A stretch of DNA of 11,268 nucleotides. Origin: Baffinella frigidus. Taxonomy: Eukaryota > Cryptophyceae > Cryptomonadales > Baffinellaceae. The stretch's first letter is position 1, and the number at the start of each line of letters is the position of its first letter. Below the pieces are notes generated by a model. It did no database searches and had not been told where the DNA came from. It saw only the letters and a program-made list of their open reading frames with translations. Of this stretch, positions 10,896-11,268 are shown in pieces. The position numbers were made by a program, and so were the translations under genes. Location: positions 86,902-98,169 of the forward strand of contig MU646624.1 in assembly GCA_026770585.1 (NCBI GenBank). Reading direction: 5' to 3'.

Positions 10896-11268
10896 GTCTC
10901 CGCCGAACCCGAAACCCTAAACCCCAAACCCTAAACCCTAAACCCTAAACCCCAAACTCTAAAACCCAAACCCTAAAACCCAAACCCTAAAACCCTAAAC
11001 CCAACATCCTAAACACTTTGCCCTTCACCCGAAACCCCTAAACTCCTAAACCCTAAACCCTAAACCCTAAACCCTAAACCCTAAACCCTAAACCCTAAAC
11101 CCTAAACCCAAACCCTAAAACCCTAAACATCCTAAACCCGAAACCCGAAGCCCGAAACCCCTAAACCCCAAACCCTCAAACCCTAAACCCTAAACCCTAA
11201 ACCTTAATCCCTAATCCCTAAACCCTAAAACCCTGAACCCCAAACCCCAAACCCCAAACCCCAAACCC
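10896..11268. repeat. Telomere-like intron repeat to window end
   Basis: CCCTAAA with perfect runs near 11050-11105 (eight or more units), then CCCAAAC at the edge. The occasional CCCGAAG, CCTAAACATC and CTCCTAAA interruptions show it is interstitial, not a chromosome end. Confidence 0.9.

Noticed and set aside
11040-11268. Chromosome end (true telomere)
   Set aside because: The repeats are degenerate, the same kind occurs throughout the window, and coding exon K lies just before with its gene continuing downstream.
1-11268. tRNA, rRNA or other structured RNA genes
   Set aside because: No tRNA box A/B pattern or rRNA-like stretch recognised; the strong hairpins are foldback elements.

Overview
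Eukaryotic nuclear DNA, almost certainly algal or protist. About nine tenths is non-coding: degenerate plant/alga-type telomere-like repeats (CCCTAAA and variants such as CCCAAAC, CCCTACA and CCCGAAA), microsatellites, foldback elements and broken copies of short exons. There is no bacterial-style gene, tRNA, rRNA or CRISPR array. The species cannot be read from the sequence. TTTAGGG-type repeats in introns would suit a green (prasinophyte-like) alga or another alga with that telomere type, but this is inference.

Read on the + strand, the window holds the middle of one spliced gene. Small GT-AG exons scattered from about 94 to 10895 join in compatible phases into a protein resembling O-linked N-acetylglucosamine transferase (OGT/SECRET AGENT, family GT41). 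It reads as TPR repeats (exons A to E), then the last TPR and linker (exon R/G, TCQWVKLREH... compared with human VCDWTDYDER...), the pre-catalytic segment (F, H), and the start of the N-terminal catalytic lobe (I: LRLGWVSG compared with LRVGYVSS; J: VHCFALKPD compared with VFCYALSPD; K). The first TPRs and the rest of the catalytic domain lie outside the window. My exon model sums to about 1.02 kb of coding sequence in 11.3 kb.

The striking feature is that nearly every exon sits in a pile of partial copies of itself. Copies upstream of the intact exon mostly keep the acceptor and 5' part; copies downstream mostly keep the 3' part and donor. This fits repeated local tandem duplication under selection to keep one intact exon, and it has built introns out of exon fragments. 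Telomere-like repeats, CT runs, minisatellites and at least four 140-174 bp foldback (MITE-like) elements with 4-bp target-site duplications fill the rest. One foldback element lies inside an exon copy, and one copy of exon H is inverted in a later intron.

Layout: 1-760 exon A copies; 966-1139 foldback element; 1166-2316 small TPR exons A', B and C0; 2336-3681 exon C pile; 3886-4153 exon D pile; 4154-5286 telomere-like introns with the exon E copies; 5288-6164 sevenfold R array ending in full exon R/G; 6199-7593 foldback elements, G fragments and exon F copies; 7775-8700 AT-rich intron and exon H copies; 8966-9230 exon I; 9438-10419 exon J copies; 10855-10895 exon K; then telomere-like repeat to the end.
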